DNA of 41,266 nt from CAYWMP01 sp964459445 (lineage in GTDB: Bacteria > Desulfobacterota > DSM-4660 > Desulfatiglandales > HGW-15), in assembly GCA_964459445.1 (NCBI GenBank), contig CAYWMP010000030.1, positions 1 through 41,266 of the forward strand, written 5' to 3'. The translations under genes and the position numbers were made by a program. Below, in pieces: positions 14,990 to 23,475 of this stretch; the first letter of the stretch is position 1, and each line of letters begins with the position of its first letter. The notes under the pieces were generated by a model. It made no database searches. It saw only the letters and a program-made list of their open reading frames with translations, and was not told the DNA's origin.

Positions 14990-16438
14990 TTACCGGGATA
15001 TGCCGTATCTCTTCATTTTACGCCATAGGGTGGTTCGATCGATATTGAGCTCTTTAGCCGCCCTGCCCCTATGCCAATTGTGCCTCTTCAACACGTCAAT
15101 AATCCTGTGTTTTTCATCTACTTTTTCAAAGGTATCCGCGCCCTCAAAAGGTTGTTCGGAAGCATAGGGGCGGGGAACTCCATTATGGAGTGAAAGCGGC
15201 AGATGCCTCCGCTCTATGACATCATCCTGGCAGATGATTAAGGCATGTTCGAGGATGTTCTCAAGCTCCCTGACGTTTCCAGGGTAATCATGATTGAGCA
15301 GCACCTCCATGGCATCATGAGAAATTCTTTGCACCGGGGATCTCTTGGTCACCCTGAGACGTTTCAGAATATGTTCGATGAGAAGCGGAAGATCGGATTT
15401 CCTGTGCTTTAGTGCGGGCAAGTCCAAACGAATGACATTCAGCCGATAGAATAGATCCTCCCTAAATCGCCTTTCAGAAACAAGACGTTCCAACCCCCGA
15501 TTCGTGGCGGCTACGATGCGTACATCCACTTTCGTTGTTCTGCGGCTGCCGAGGGGATAAAATTCCTTGTCTTCCAAAACCCGGAGCAGTTTTGCCTGAA
15601 GTGAAAGGGGGAGGTCTCCTATTTCATCCAGGAAGATCGTGCCTCCGTCCGCTTCTTGAAATCGCCCCGGTTTATCGCGGTCCGCTCCGGTAAATGCGCC
15701 CTTCACATATCCGAACATCTCGGACTCAAGGAGATTGTCGGGCAATGCCGCACAATTCACCTTGACCATCGGTTTTTTGGCGCGGTTGCTGGCGTTGTGT
15801 ATCACCTTTGCCAACAGATCCTTGCCGGTGCCTGTGGGCCCCTCAATGAGAATCGTTGCTTCACTTGATGCCACCACCGGCACAATTTCAAAGATTTTTT
15901 GCATGGACGGGTCCTTGCCGACCATATCCGCAAATGTGTAGCGGCTACTGATAGCACGGTTTAGCTGGTAAATCAGGGAAAGATCCTGGATTGTAGCCAA
16001 TCCGCCGACGATGCGATCTTGCTCGTTGCGCAACGCCATGTAGTTGCCCCGGATGGGAATGCGCCGCCCGTCTTTTGATATCAATAAACCCCTACTCCCG
16101 GATCTCGGTTTGCCGTCTGCCACGGAATGCTTCAGCAAAGTTACGTCTTTGGTATCTTCACCACCGAAAATAGTAGAGCAGGGCTTTCCCAGAATTTCTT
16201 TTCTATCGTAGCCTGTAAGTCCCTCCGCCTCGTTGTTGAAAAACGTGATAAGCCCCCCGCGCGTAACCGTAAATACTGCGACATCCAGATTGTCCAGNNN
16301 NNNNNNNNNNNNNNNNNNNNNNNNNNNNNNNNNNNNNNNNNNNNNNNNNNNNNNNNNNNNNNNNNNNNNNNNNNNNNNNNNNNNNNNNNNNNNNNNNTAG
16401 AAGATGAGTTTATCCTTTGTTTCAGTTTCCTGGCCCAT
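14990..16438 (-). CDS. Sigma-54-dependent PAS-AAA+-FIS regulator, interrupted by assembly gap
   Basis: The readable part has a PAS domain (VAVFTVTRGGLITFFNNEAE), an AAA+ domain with Walker A GPTGTGKD, the contact loop GAFTGA in its consensus form, Walker B GGTIFLDEIGD and a C-terminal FIS-type helix-turn-helix (HRGRAAKELNIDRTTLWRKM). The N-terminal side is cut by 100 Ns at 16298-16397. The bases beyond the gap read in the same frame from an ATG at 16438 (MGQETETKDKLIF), but the gap length is only nominal, so the join is not proven. The gene follows a single-domain response regulator on the same strand and may be controlled by it. Unlike the regulator at 7090 it has the normal GAFTGA. Confidence 0.85.
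   Translation of the reverse strand: MGQETETKDKLIFXXXXXXXXXXXXXXXXXXXXXXXXXXXXXXXXXXLDNLDVAVFTVTRGGLITFFNNEAEGLTGYDRKEILGKPCSTIFGGEDTKDVTLLKHSVADGKPRSGSRGLLISKDGRRIPIRGNYMALRNEQDRIVGGLATIQDLSLIYQLNRAISSRYTFADMVGKDPSMQKIFEIVPVVASSEATILIEGPTGTGKDLLAKVIHNASNRAKKPMVKVNCAALPDNLLESEMFGYVKGAFTGADRDKPGRFQEADGGTIFLDEIGDLPLSLQAKLLRVLEDKEFYPLGSRRTTKVDVRIVAATNRGLERLVSERRFREDLFYRLNVIRLDLPALKHRKSDLPLLIEHILKRLRVTKRSPVQRISHDAMEVLLNHDYPGNVRELENILEHALIICQDDVIERRHLPLSLHNGVPRPYASEQPFEGADTFEKVDEKHRIIDVLKRHNWHRGRAAKELNIDRTTLWRKMKRYGISR
16298..16397. other. Assembly gap (100 Ns)
   Basis: Exactly 100 undetermined bases, the usual placeholder for a scaffold gap of unknown length. Any protein reading across it is not real evidence. 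Confidence 0.98.
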
Positions 16439-16604
16439 TCCGCATACGTTTTTTTTTAGATATGTAACTGAGAAAGTGAAGCTCCGCCAACCGGAGCTGA
16501 TGATTTCTTTGTGTTTTTCGGAGTGATGGCGTATTGAATCGCTCAAAGCAGGGCATGTCTTTAACACGTTGAGAGGGTGTTCGCAGCAGGTTTGTCGCTC
16601 GAGG

Positions 16605-16997
16605 CTATTTCAGGCTTTTATCTATAGCCTCCAAGAGTTCTTCAGGCTCCGGCGGCTTCTCGATATATGCTGACGGTTCAGGAATCTTTTCACCCTTGTA
16701 TTCGTCCAGGACCCTCTGTGAATGGTAAAAGGTCTTTCGTGAAAGCGCCGATAACATGATCACCGGAATATCCTTGAGCACGGGATCGGTTTTGAGTTCA
16801 CGATACATGGTAATCCCACTTTCCTTCGGCATCATGACATCAAGTATGATAAGGGATGGTTTTTTCTGACGAGCTATTTCAAGGCCCTCTGCACCATCCA
16901 CAGCCGAGAGCGGTTTGAAGCCGTTTGTTTCGAGGAGGGTCGTTATAAAGGTTCTCATATCCAGTTCATCATCAACAACAAGTACTCTTTTGGCCAT
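16605..16997 (-). CDS. Single-domain response regulator, paralogue of 5975-6403
   Basis: The 130-residue receiver has the motifs RVLVVDDELDM, LIILDVMMPKESG, MLSA and IEKPPE, with no output domain. It shares long identical stretches with the receiver at 5975-6403, including TLLETNGF, KDIPVI, the KTFYHSQ insertion and AYIEKPPE, which shows duplication or a common specialised family. It lies upstream of the interrupted sigma-54 regulator and downstream of UspA, all on the minus strand. Like its paralogue it probably relays a phosphate or binds a partner protein. The partner kinase could be one of the two at 17840-21270, but that is only proximity. Confidence 0.9.
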   Translation of the reverse strand: MAKRVLVVDDELDMRTFITTLLETNGFKPLSAVDGAEGLEIARQKKPSLIILDVMMPKESGITMYRELKTDPVLKDIPVIMLSALSRKTFYHSQRVLDEYKGEKIPEPSAYIEKPPEPEELLEAIDKSLK

Positions 16998-17097
16998 TTT
17001 TCAATTTCTCCTGCCGATTTTCTCAAGAAAGCGGATGCAATGCATCGGTTCCAGGTTATTCTTTTGAGGGGCTGCGGCTACTATGGCTCCCTCTGAA

Positions 17098-17595
17098 TCA
17101 ATACATCTGCCCAGGCAAGGTAAAACGTTTGGCCGGGTTTCTGATCGCAACCACGTGGCAGTGGGCATATTTTGAAACATTTGCCACTGTGCTTCCATGT
17201 TCAATCCGATCAAGCTCAGATTTTCCCAGGGCGCCCATGACGATGACATCTATTTCATTCTTTTTTGCATAACGAATAATCTCCACATCCGGGGCGCCCT
17301 CTTTTACGATGAATTCATAATTCTTAAAATCGCCAAGCCTCTTATCATATTCCTTTTTCAAGGTCTCCTCAGCCTTCTTTATGACCTTTTCATCAAAAAA
17401 GGTCTCTCCACCGGGGGATCCTTCGGGAACATGCTCGTCGACGACATGTCTCATATACTTATAGGAGGAATGCGGGACATGAAGGATATGCAACTTCCCA
17501 TTATACTTTTTTGCTAGATCGAGGGCATGAATAAGGGCGATATTTGCATCTTCAGAAAAGTCGGTACAAAACAGGATGTTGTTGTATTCTATCAT
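17098..17595 (-). CDS. Universal stress protein, UspA family
   Basis: The 165-residue protein has the UspA fold pattern: NNILFCTDFSEDANIALIHA at the N-terminus, VIVMGALGKS and the nucleotide-binding signature G-x2-G-x9-G-S (GALG, nine residues, GST), followed by a final beta strand HCHVVAIRNP. The signature suggests that it binds ATP. A TTG lies two codons upstream, but GGAG stands at the right distance from the ATG at 17595-17593. It lies 100 bases upstream of the response regulator and may be co-transcribed with it. UspA proteins act in the cytoplasm under stress or energy limitation; the specific role is unknown. Confidence 0.92.
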   Translation of the reverse strand: MIEYNNILFCTDFSEDANIALIHALDLAKKYNGKLHILHVPHSSYKYMRHVVDEHVPEGSPGGETFFDEKVIKKAEETLKKEYDKRLGDFKNYEFIVKEGAPDVEIIRYAKKNEIDVIVMGALGKSELDRIEHGSTVANVSKYAHCHVVAIRNPAKRFTLPGQMY

Positions 17596-17740
17596 GGTCA
17601 ACTCCTCTCTATGGGGTTAGATCTAAACGACTCCTTTACTATCTTGCCAATATACGTTTATGCATACCTCAGCATTTTAGCCTCTTTCAAGAAAACAGTG
17701 CCTCAGCAATCTCTTTACAGGGATGAAAAAATTCTGGTTG

Positions 17741-17805
17741 TTAAGTTCAGCGTTCAAGGTTGTTTTGCCGTTTGGTATTCATCAGTTAACATTGAACCTT
17801 GAACC
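17741..17805. repeat. Extragenic inverted repeat (GTTCAAGGTT family)
   Basis: AAGTTCAGCGTTCAAGGTT at about 17743-17761 is complemented by AACATTGAACCTTGAACC at 17788-17805. The 244-bp space 17596-17839 holds no gene. The hairpin follows the promoter side of uspA and precedes the end of the kinase gene, so it could also stop transcription from the right. Confidence 0.5.
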
Positions 17806-17839
17806 GGGAAGACGGATTAAGCGAAGCAATTCATTGACT

Positions 17840-18997
17840 TTAACTCGTTTTTGGCTTCTCTTGCTTATCCGGGGCAGGGAGTCCAATAACAAACGTTGAG
17901 CCCTTATTTTCTTCCGTCTTCAATTCAATGGCGCCTCCATGCTCGTCTATGATCTTCTTTGAAATCATAAGACCCAGCCCGGTGCCGCGACTCCCCTTTG
18001 TGCTGAAAAAGCTTTGAAAGACCTTGGTCCTGATGACATCATCCATACCGCAACCATTGTCTTCCACCTGATATTCAACAGCCCAGTTTTCGGATTTGCG
18101 GGACCTGATGGTGACCTTGCCACCCCCAAGGGAACATCCTACACCGGCACAAGCATCTAAAGCATTCGTTGTCATGTTCAAGAGGCACCTATGTATACCC
18201 TCGGGATCAAGCAACACTTCAGGAAAATCAGAGTCCAATTCCAAACGTAGATCAACGCCATAATCGCGAGCCCGCGGCAACATCAGTTCATAAACCTCTC
18301 GAGCCGGGGCATTTGGATCGCAGACCTTGTAGTCAGGCTCCCTCTCTTTGGCATAGTTCAATAGATCCAGGGCAACGTGCTTTATTTTTTTCACATTGCC
18401 TTTAACCATGTCCCAGCCTTGGTGAAGGTATTTATTATTGTCCAGCTCAATGCCTTTCTCAAGGACAAACATACCTCCTGTGAGTCCCGCAGTGATGTTT
18501 TTGATGGCATGGGCAAGGCCGGCGACGGTTTGACCCACGGCGGCAAGCCTTTCGGCCTCTAACAATTCCTTGGTTTTTTGCTCAACGAGTTGTTCCAGGT
18601 TCTCCGTATACTCTCGAAGTTGCATCTTGAGTGCAATCTTCTCAGTAGCCCTTTTGATGGCGATCTCAAGGGCATCATCGTTTATGGGTTTTGTAATGAA
18701 ATCTGTTGCATCGAATTTGAGGCTCTGAATTGCCAAATCAATATCACCATGTCCCGTAATCATGATGACCTCTGTATCCGGGCTTTCCGATTTGATTTGC
18801 TGAAGGAGCTCGATACCATCCATACCGGGCATTTTGATGTCCGTGAGAATAATGGGTGGCTGAGCTTTGCGGAAGATTTCAAGGGCCTTTTCACCGCTCT
18901 CTGCCGCAAAAACCTGGTACCCGCTATCGGCTAAAGATATGCCCAGAACCCTGCGGATTCCCTCTTCATCGTCCACTAGGAGTATCTTATGCGCCAT
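17840..18997 (-). CDS. Receiver-histidine kinase hybrid
   Basis: The 385-residue cytoplasmic protein has an N-terminal receiver (ILLVDDEEGI, ILTDIKMPGMDG with the phospho-acceptor Asp, MITGHGD, ITKPI), a coiled coil about 120-150, a HisKA-like box GLAHAIKN and an HATPase domain (LLNMTTNALDA, VEDNGCGMDD, GTGLGLMISKKI). The H-box has Ala-His-Ala-Ile-Lys-Asn in place of the commoner HEFNN or HELNQ pattern. Its ATG overlaps the stop codon of the heme-type sensor kinase by one base (TAATG), so the two are translationally coupled. The order suggests that the membrane kinase phosphorylates this receiver, which then controls the kinase half, forming a phosphorelay. Confidence 0.9.
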   Translation of the reverse strand: MAHKILLVDDEEGIRRVLGISLADSGYQVFAAESGEKALEIFRKAQPPIILTDIKMPGMDGIELLQQIKSESPDTEVIMITGHGDIDLAIQSLKFDATDFITKPINDDALEIAIKRATEKIALKMQLREYTENLEQLVEQKTKELLEAERLAAVGQTVAGLAHAIKNITAGLTGGMFVLEKGIELDNNKYLHQGWDMVKGNVKKIKHVALDLLNYAKEREPDYKVCDPNAPAREVYELMLPRARDYGVDLRLELDSDFPEVLLDPEGIHRCLLNMTTNALDACAGVGCSLGGGKVTIRSRKSENWAVEYQVEDNGCGMDDVIRTKVFQSFFSTKGSRGTGLGLMISKKIIDEHGGAIELKTEENKGSTFVIGLPAPDKQEKPKTS

Positions 18998-21270
18998 TAA
19001 TTGTCTCTCATTACGGGAAATCGGATAATGAAACTAGACCCAACACCTTCTTCTGTCTCCGCCTTAATGGTGCCGTTATAATCTTGTACAATGCCATAGC
19101 TTATGGAAAGCCCCAGGCCGGTGCCTTTGCCCACTTCCTTTGTTGTAAAGAACGGTTCGAAGATCTTGTCTAAAACGGATCGAGGAATGCCGCCTCCCGT
19201 ATCCTTGACCTCGACGACGACCATGCCGTTTTGGGAGCTTGTCTTGAGAAATATTTTTTCGTTCTTGCCTCTTTGTCCATTCTGCTTGCAATGCTCCTCA
19301 ATAGCATCTCTTGCATTAATGAGCAAATTGATGAAAACCTGTTCCAATCGATTGGCGTCGGCCAATATTGGGGGGAGATCATTTCCCAAATCCCAAACGA
19401 CCTCTATTTCCCTAAGTTTCAATTGCTGGCTAAAGATATCGTAGGCCCTGTGTAACGCCGCATTCACTTGGACCGGTTCTTTCTTGACTTCCGATTTACG
19501 GCCAAATTCCCTCATGTGGCTGATGATCTTAGAAGCTCGATCAACATGACCATCAATTTCCTCAGCCATCGTCTTGAGGATGTTTTCCTTTATGGCTTCG
19601 CCCTTATTCACCTTCCTTTTGATGAAACTACCGGCAGTCTTAATCACGGATAGGGGCTGATTCAGCTCATGTGCCACACCTGTTGCCATCTCTCCAAGCG
19701 TAGCCATCTTGCTGGCTTGAATCAACTGCTGTTCTGTCATGAGTCTTTTGGTGATGTCGCTCGTGGTAACCAGGAGGACCTGGCGACCCAAATACTCGGA
19801 CGGAGACACGCGAATGTTGACATAAATCGTCTCACCATCGAGCCTTTTCTGTCTAACCTGATTGATGAAATTTCTGGCCCTTAATTCCTCGGCATACCGA
19901 TCTCGTTCCTTTTCCTCAAAGAGATCCAAAAAGGAACTGAAAACGAGAGAATTTCTTGAGAATCCGTAGGTGTCCACAACACTGTCATTGCAATCAATGA
20001 TATCGAGGCTCTTTACATCCAGGACAAATACAGGATTGGGAATGTTATTAAAGATCGTATGGTATTTTTTCTCGGATTCCTGGACCTCTCTTTCCAATCG
20101 CTTCATGTCCGTAATATCAAGGCAGAGTTCCATAGCGGCGACAACTTTCCCTCCTTCGTCTTTGATCGGCGCTGTCCTCACCACCCAAAACGACTGGGTT
20201 CCATCCTTATTGATACCTGCCTCTTCACTATAATGGGATTGTCCATCTTCAAAGGTTTTCGATACCGGGCAAATTTTGCATCTTTCATTTCGACCCTTAT
20301 AGGCTTGATAGCAGAAATCCCCGGGTTCGGGATCGAAGGATTCGGCAAATTCCTGATTATACCGTATCAGTTTGTAGTTTCGGTCCTGGACAGTAATGTA
20401 GCAGGGTGCATACTCAAAGATTGTCCGATAATCCTCCTTCTTCTTATTTAGCTCTTCCTGTTTTTCGCTGATCTCTTTGCCCATCTTGTTTATGGCCCGG
20501 GCCAAATGACCCATTTCATCATCCCTGTCAATCTGAACCGCATAGTCGTATTCACCATTGCCGATGTGTCTTGTTCCATCGATCAATTTGCGTATGGGGC
20601 GATTGACGAACCTCAAAAGGAACAGCCCGATGATGGCCGATGCGCCGACAAAAATGAGAGCCGCTAAGCCGATAATCCCCCTCTGATAACTGCGAATTTC
20701 TCTGTCGGTTTCCTTTAAGGAGATGACCACATCGAGAAGTCCTAAGACCTTCTTGTCTTCAGGATGCACGTGACAGGATCCGGCAGAACAACCCGGCTCA
20801 TTGTATATGGGGCTAATAATCCCAAGAAATCGCTGGCCCGTTGTTGAATCGATCATTCTTTTTCGTCCATGAATATTGAGGGACTCTGTTGGAGGGTCTG
20901 TTTTGTGACAAATATGGCAGGCTTCCGCCTTAATATTGGTGATTTGACCGAGCTCTTTGGTCCTGTTCGAGAAGGCAATTTGACCGAGCTTATTGTAGAT
21001 CCGGACATTCTCAATCTCTTCCTGGCGACCGATATTCTTTATGATCTGGGTGAGATCGTCTCTGGCATTCAGCATCATGGCATAATGGGCGCCCATTTTG
21101 ATGGTGTTCCCCAGCCTATCCGCTTCCGCCAATATGCCACTGATGGCCCGGTTCCGCTGTATGTTGATGTTGAAATAGGCCCAAATAAAGATAGAGATGA
21201 GTAGGATCAGGCCGACCCAGAAGATTAACCTGAAGCTAAGGGTGTTGCGGATTTTTGAGAATTGGTTCAA
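18997..21270 (-). CDS. Membrane sensor histidine kinase with c-type heme motifs
   Basis: The 757-residue kinase has two membrane segments (about 13-33 and 199-221) that enclose a periplasmic sensor. This sensor contains CHICH at 118-122, a classical CXXCH heme c site, and CSAGSCH at 161-167, a CX4CH variant site. HAMP follows (about 220-275), then a Cys-rich PAS (CYQAYKGRNERCKICP), a second PAS, HisKA GVAHELNQPLSV and HATPase GTGLGLSISYGI. It is therefore likely to sense periplasmic redox state, NO, oxygen or a similar ligand through heme. The start is TTG at 21270, with AGGGA six bases upstream. It forms an overlapping pair with the receiver-kinase at 17840. The heme assignment rests on motifs only. 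Confidence 0.9.
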   Translation of the reverse strand: MNQFSKIRNTLSFRLIFWVGLILLISIFIWAYFNINIQRNRAISGILAEADRLGNTIKMGAHYAMMLNARDDLTQIIKNIGRQEEIENVRIYNKLGQIAFSNRTKELGQITNIKAEACHICHKTDPPTESLNIHGRKRMIDSTTGQRFLGIISPIYNEPGCSAGSCHVHPEDKKVLGLLDVVISLKETDREIRSYQRGIIGLAALIFVGASAIIGLFLLRFVNRPIRKLIDGTRHIGNGEYDYAVQIDRDDEMGHLARAINKMGKEISEKQEELNKKKEDYRTIFEYAPCYITVQDRNYKLIRYNQEFAESFDPEPGDFCYQAYKGRNERCKICPVSKTFEDGQSHYSEEAGINKDGTQSFWVVRTAPIKDEGGKVVAAMELCLDITDMKRLEREVQESEKKYHTIFNNIPNPVFVLDVKSLDIIDCNDSVVDTYGFSRNSLVFSSFLDLFEEKERDRYAEELRARNFINQVRQKRLDGETIYVNIRVSPSEYLGRQVLLVTTSDITKRLMTEQQLIQASKMATLGEMATGVAHELNQPLSVIKTAGSFIKRKVNKGEAIKENILKTMAEEIDGHVDRASKIISHMREFGRKSEVKKEPVQVNAALHRAYDIFSQQLKLREIEVVWDLGNDLPPILADANRLEQVFINLLINARDAIEEHCKQNGQRGKNEKIFLKTSSQNGMVVVEVKDTGGGIPRSVLDKIFEPFFTTKEVGKGTGLGLSISYGIVQDYNGTIKAETEEGVGSSFIIRFPVMRDN

Positions 21271-21578
21271 GGGCGTCCCTGCTTTATTGATTTATAAGAA
21301 ACTTGGCAGAGGCCAATTATGGGCACTCTAATTAAGATTTCCTATGATTTTTATCATGAATATCTTTGGAAGACAACACCCGCGGGTTTCTCACCAAGCT
21401 TGATTCCCCAATAATTTCCGCCTGTTTTTCTATGAATTGGGGATCATGAGCTGCAAGCGTTTAGATTTGGTGAGGATTTTTATCAGCCGGCAGGGATGCA
21501 TTAATCGCACCATGACAGGATTTGGGGCCTTCCCCTAGCACCGGATTAGTTGAGATATATCTGAGCCCTGGCGCTCTA
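21271..21578. other. 308-bp intergenic region, no gene seen
   Basis: No reading frame, RNA or strong terminator was found. The only structure noted is a short inverted repeat TTGGC-agag-GCCAA at 21303-21316, about 30-45 bases upstream of the kinase start, possibly part of its promoter. Confidence 0.5.
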
Positions 21579-22019
21579 TTACCCCCTTAACCGCTGAATA
21601 GGACATCCTTTGTTGCCGCAACCGGTGCAGACAAAAAACTGGATTTCGATAATGGCTACGATCGCGATAGCCCAAAACGCGATCAAAAGCCCCTTGTCAT
21701 TCCAAAGCCAGGGCTGTGGGAAGAGAAAAAGGGCTGCCAGGGCCAACACCGTCCAGAAAAGATCGCCAAAGTGATAGGGGCCCTGTTGCCTTGATGGGAA
21801 GAGTCTTGTCAGTTTTCCAGGGAAGACATGCCGGCAGGAATCGTCCCGACACACGCACTTGGCACAAAAGGCGTAAAGAATAATAGCTGTTGAGATGAGA
21901 ACGATTGCCAGATACCCAATCCCCATAAGATTTGATTCACCAAAAACATGAAAAAGCCCTATCACAATTGCAGCAATGATGAGAATCAAACTAAATACGC
22001 CATGGAATTGGTCTTTCAT
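21579..22019 (-). CDS. Cys-rich four-helix membrane protein of unknown function
   Basis: The 146-residue protein has about four hydrophobic helices (roughly 7-26, 30-52, 84-102 and 110-128). Two Cys-rich loops stand out: FCAKCVCRDDSCRHVFPGKL after the second helix and CTGCGNKGCPIQ near the C-terminus. The Cys pattern suggests metal or iron-sulfur binding at the membrane, but I recognise no characterised family. The ATG at 22019-22017 has a good GGGGAG site. It follows the SYLF gene after 163 bases on the same strand and may belong to the same redox-stress group. Confidence 0.75.
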   Translation of the reverse strand: MKDQFHGVFSLILIIAAIVIGLFHVFGESNLMGIGYLAIVLISTAIILYAFCAKCVCRDDSCRHVFPGKLTRLFPSRQQGPYHFGDLFWTVLALAALFLFPQPWLWNDKGLLIAFWAIAIVAIIEIQFFVCTGCGNKGCPIQRLRG

Positions 22020-22182
22020 ATGAATATCTCCCCTATTAATTTGCCGGCCGTCTAGATTGAAAAAAAGGGTCCCATCTATTTTTCGCTGATTTCATCAAAA
22101 ACCTATTTCAACTTATTTCCAAAAAGTAGAATTTAATTCTACAGGTCTGTGCTAAAAATAGATGTGCACCCTTATGATTGTC

Positions 22183-22869
22183 CTATTTTGAATAGCCCGC
22201 CAAAACCTTTATGAATTTCTTGGCCGAAGCGGGAACCTTGATATCCTCCCCTCCGAAAATCGCATAGGGCGACGTACTTTTTCCGTAGAATGCCCTGTTT
22301 GCATCGTAATCCATATTCAAGACGGCCCCTTCCAGGGCCACTCCGGCAAACAGACCCCGGCTACGAGAATAGGAATAGATCTCCGATTTCAATTCTATGT
22401 CCGTGCCGGCTGATACGGTTCGACCGACCGGGCCTGCGGCAATACTCGCGTCTGCACCCAGGGTCACCTTGCCTGAGGCTATTTTGTCAATGCTTTTCCT
22501 GTTCTTGAATACCAGGATCACATCGGTAGACTGAACCCCGATCTGCCACCCAACGCTGCCGCCCGCCAGGCTCAGAAATGAAGGGGGACTCCACTTCCCC
22601 TTCTCTTTCTGAACCACCACAATGCCTTTTCCGTACCGGCCTCCCACCACAAATCCCGCTTTTATCACGTGGGGAATCACGGCCACACCGTAAGCCTTTT
22701 TCAATAAGGAAGGTGGGATGCTCTTTTCAGGAATGGCCATAATTTCCCTCAAGACGGCCGTGGCTTCCTGAACCTTATCGATTTCTTCGCTGCCGGCCGA
22801 TACCGCAATCGGTGCGAGTTGCACACCCATTACAAAGGTGACCAAGCAGAATAACACTATCCTCTTCAT
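22183..22869 (-). CDS. SYLF/Ysc84 lipid-binding domain protein, secreted
   Basis: The 228-residue protein begins with a signal peptide (MKRIVLFCLVTFVMGVQLAP ending near Ala-Gly around residue 26) and continues as a SYLF domain: KKAYGVAVIPHVIKAGFVVG, GGRYGKGIVVV, GGSVGWQIGVQSTDVILVF, VTLGADASIAAGPVGR and YSRSRGLFAGVALEGAVL. Proteins of this family bind phospholipids and in bacteria are periplasmic or outer-membrane associated. It starts 22 bases after the selenocysteine OsmC gene on the same strand with a GGAG site, so the two are probably co-transcribed. Confidence 0.93.
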   Translation of the reverse strand: MKRIVLFCLVTFVMGVQLAPIAVSAGSEEIDKVQEATAVLREIMAIPEKSIPPSLLKKAYGVAVIPHVIKAGFVVGGRYGKGIVVVQKEKGKWSPPSFLSLAGGSVGWQIGVQSTDVILVFKNRKSIDKIASGKVTLGADASIAAGPVGRTVSAGTDIELKSEIYSYSRSRGLFAGVALEGAVLNMDYDANRAFYGKSTSPYAIFGGEDIKVPASAKKFIKVLAGYSK

Positions 22870-22891
22870 GTCCTATGGCTCCTTGCTCTTA

Positions 22892-23365
22892 TCAACCCTC
22901 TTCCATGTCCGCTTGCCAGGAGCACTCGATGCACTCTTTGACTGACTGGTAAGCTGGACAATTGTCTGCATAGACGGATAACGCCCTTTCTGCCTTTTCC
23001 ATTAATCCTGATGGAACGTTGAAACGGTACTTAAGACGGATTTTGGTGATCCTCAAGATGCCGTTCACATCTTCGATATCCCCTTCCACTTCTGAAACCA
23101 GATTTTCTGCGGATTTGATTCCCCGCGCATCCAGCGCGGTACCCAGGGTGCCGGTCAGTCACCCTGCTACCCCGGCGATAATATGATCAAGGGTCGCTGG
23201 ATACTCCGGACCGGGGATCTCTTTACCGTATTTATTCTGGTAGAAATTCTTGATCCCGCCGTGGATTCCAAAGTTGATCGGCTCCGTGAAACTTTCGATG
23301 TGAGCCGTCCTGTGCGGTCCTTCATGCTTCTCGATACGGACGTGACTGGTATGAGCTACTGCCAT
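22892..23365 (-). CDS. OsmC/Ohr-family protein, probable selenoprotein (in-frame TGA read as Sec)
   Basis: Two open frames, 23159-23365 and 22892-23158, join in the same frame across one TGA at 23161-23159. The joined protein is 157 residues long, normal for OsmC. The TGA is residue 69, in the context HIIAGVAG-U-LTGTLGTAL, where the family has its first catalytic Cys (GGCLTGTL). The second redox Cys is present at about residue 136 (DNCPAYQSV). OsmC proteins reduce organic hydroperoxides through this Cys pair. A hairpin suitable as a SECIS lies just downstream. The start ATG at 23365-23363 has GAGAGG before it. OsmC-like selenoproteins are known. A plain nonsense mutation is less likely because the rest of the frame is intact and the position is exact. 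Confidence 0.85.
23123..23139 (-). promoter_or_regulatory. Candidate bacterial SECIS hairpin of the OsmC selenoprotein mRNA
   Basis: On the mRNA, 19 bases after the UGA, CCGCGC pairs perfectly with GCGCGG around the loop UGGAU. The distance and the G at the second loop position fit the general rule for bacterial SECIS elements. Confidence 0.6.
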
Positions 23366-23475
23366 AATATTCCTCTCTTTCGTAAGAATTTCTTTAAACA
23401 TTCTATATTGTTTTCATGGGTCAAGGAAGCCATTTTTCGAATCAGAACCACCAATGGACATGGTGGTAATATGTT

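Noticed and set aside
16127..16459. Plus-strand frame across the assembly gap
   Set aside because: It exists only because the Ns carry no stops.
17001..17249. Minus-strand frame overlapping uspA
   Set aside because: It lies in another frame over the 3' end of uspA and has no family features.
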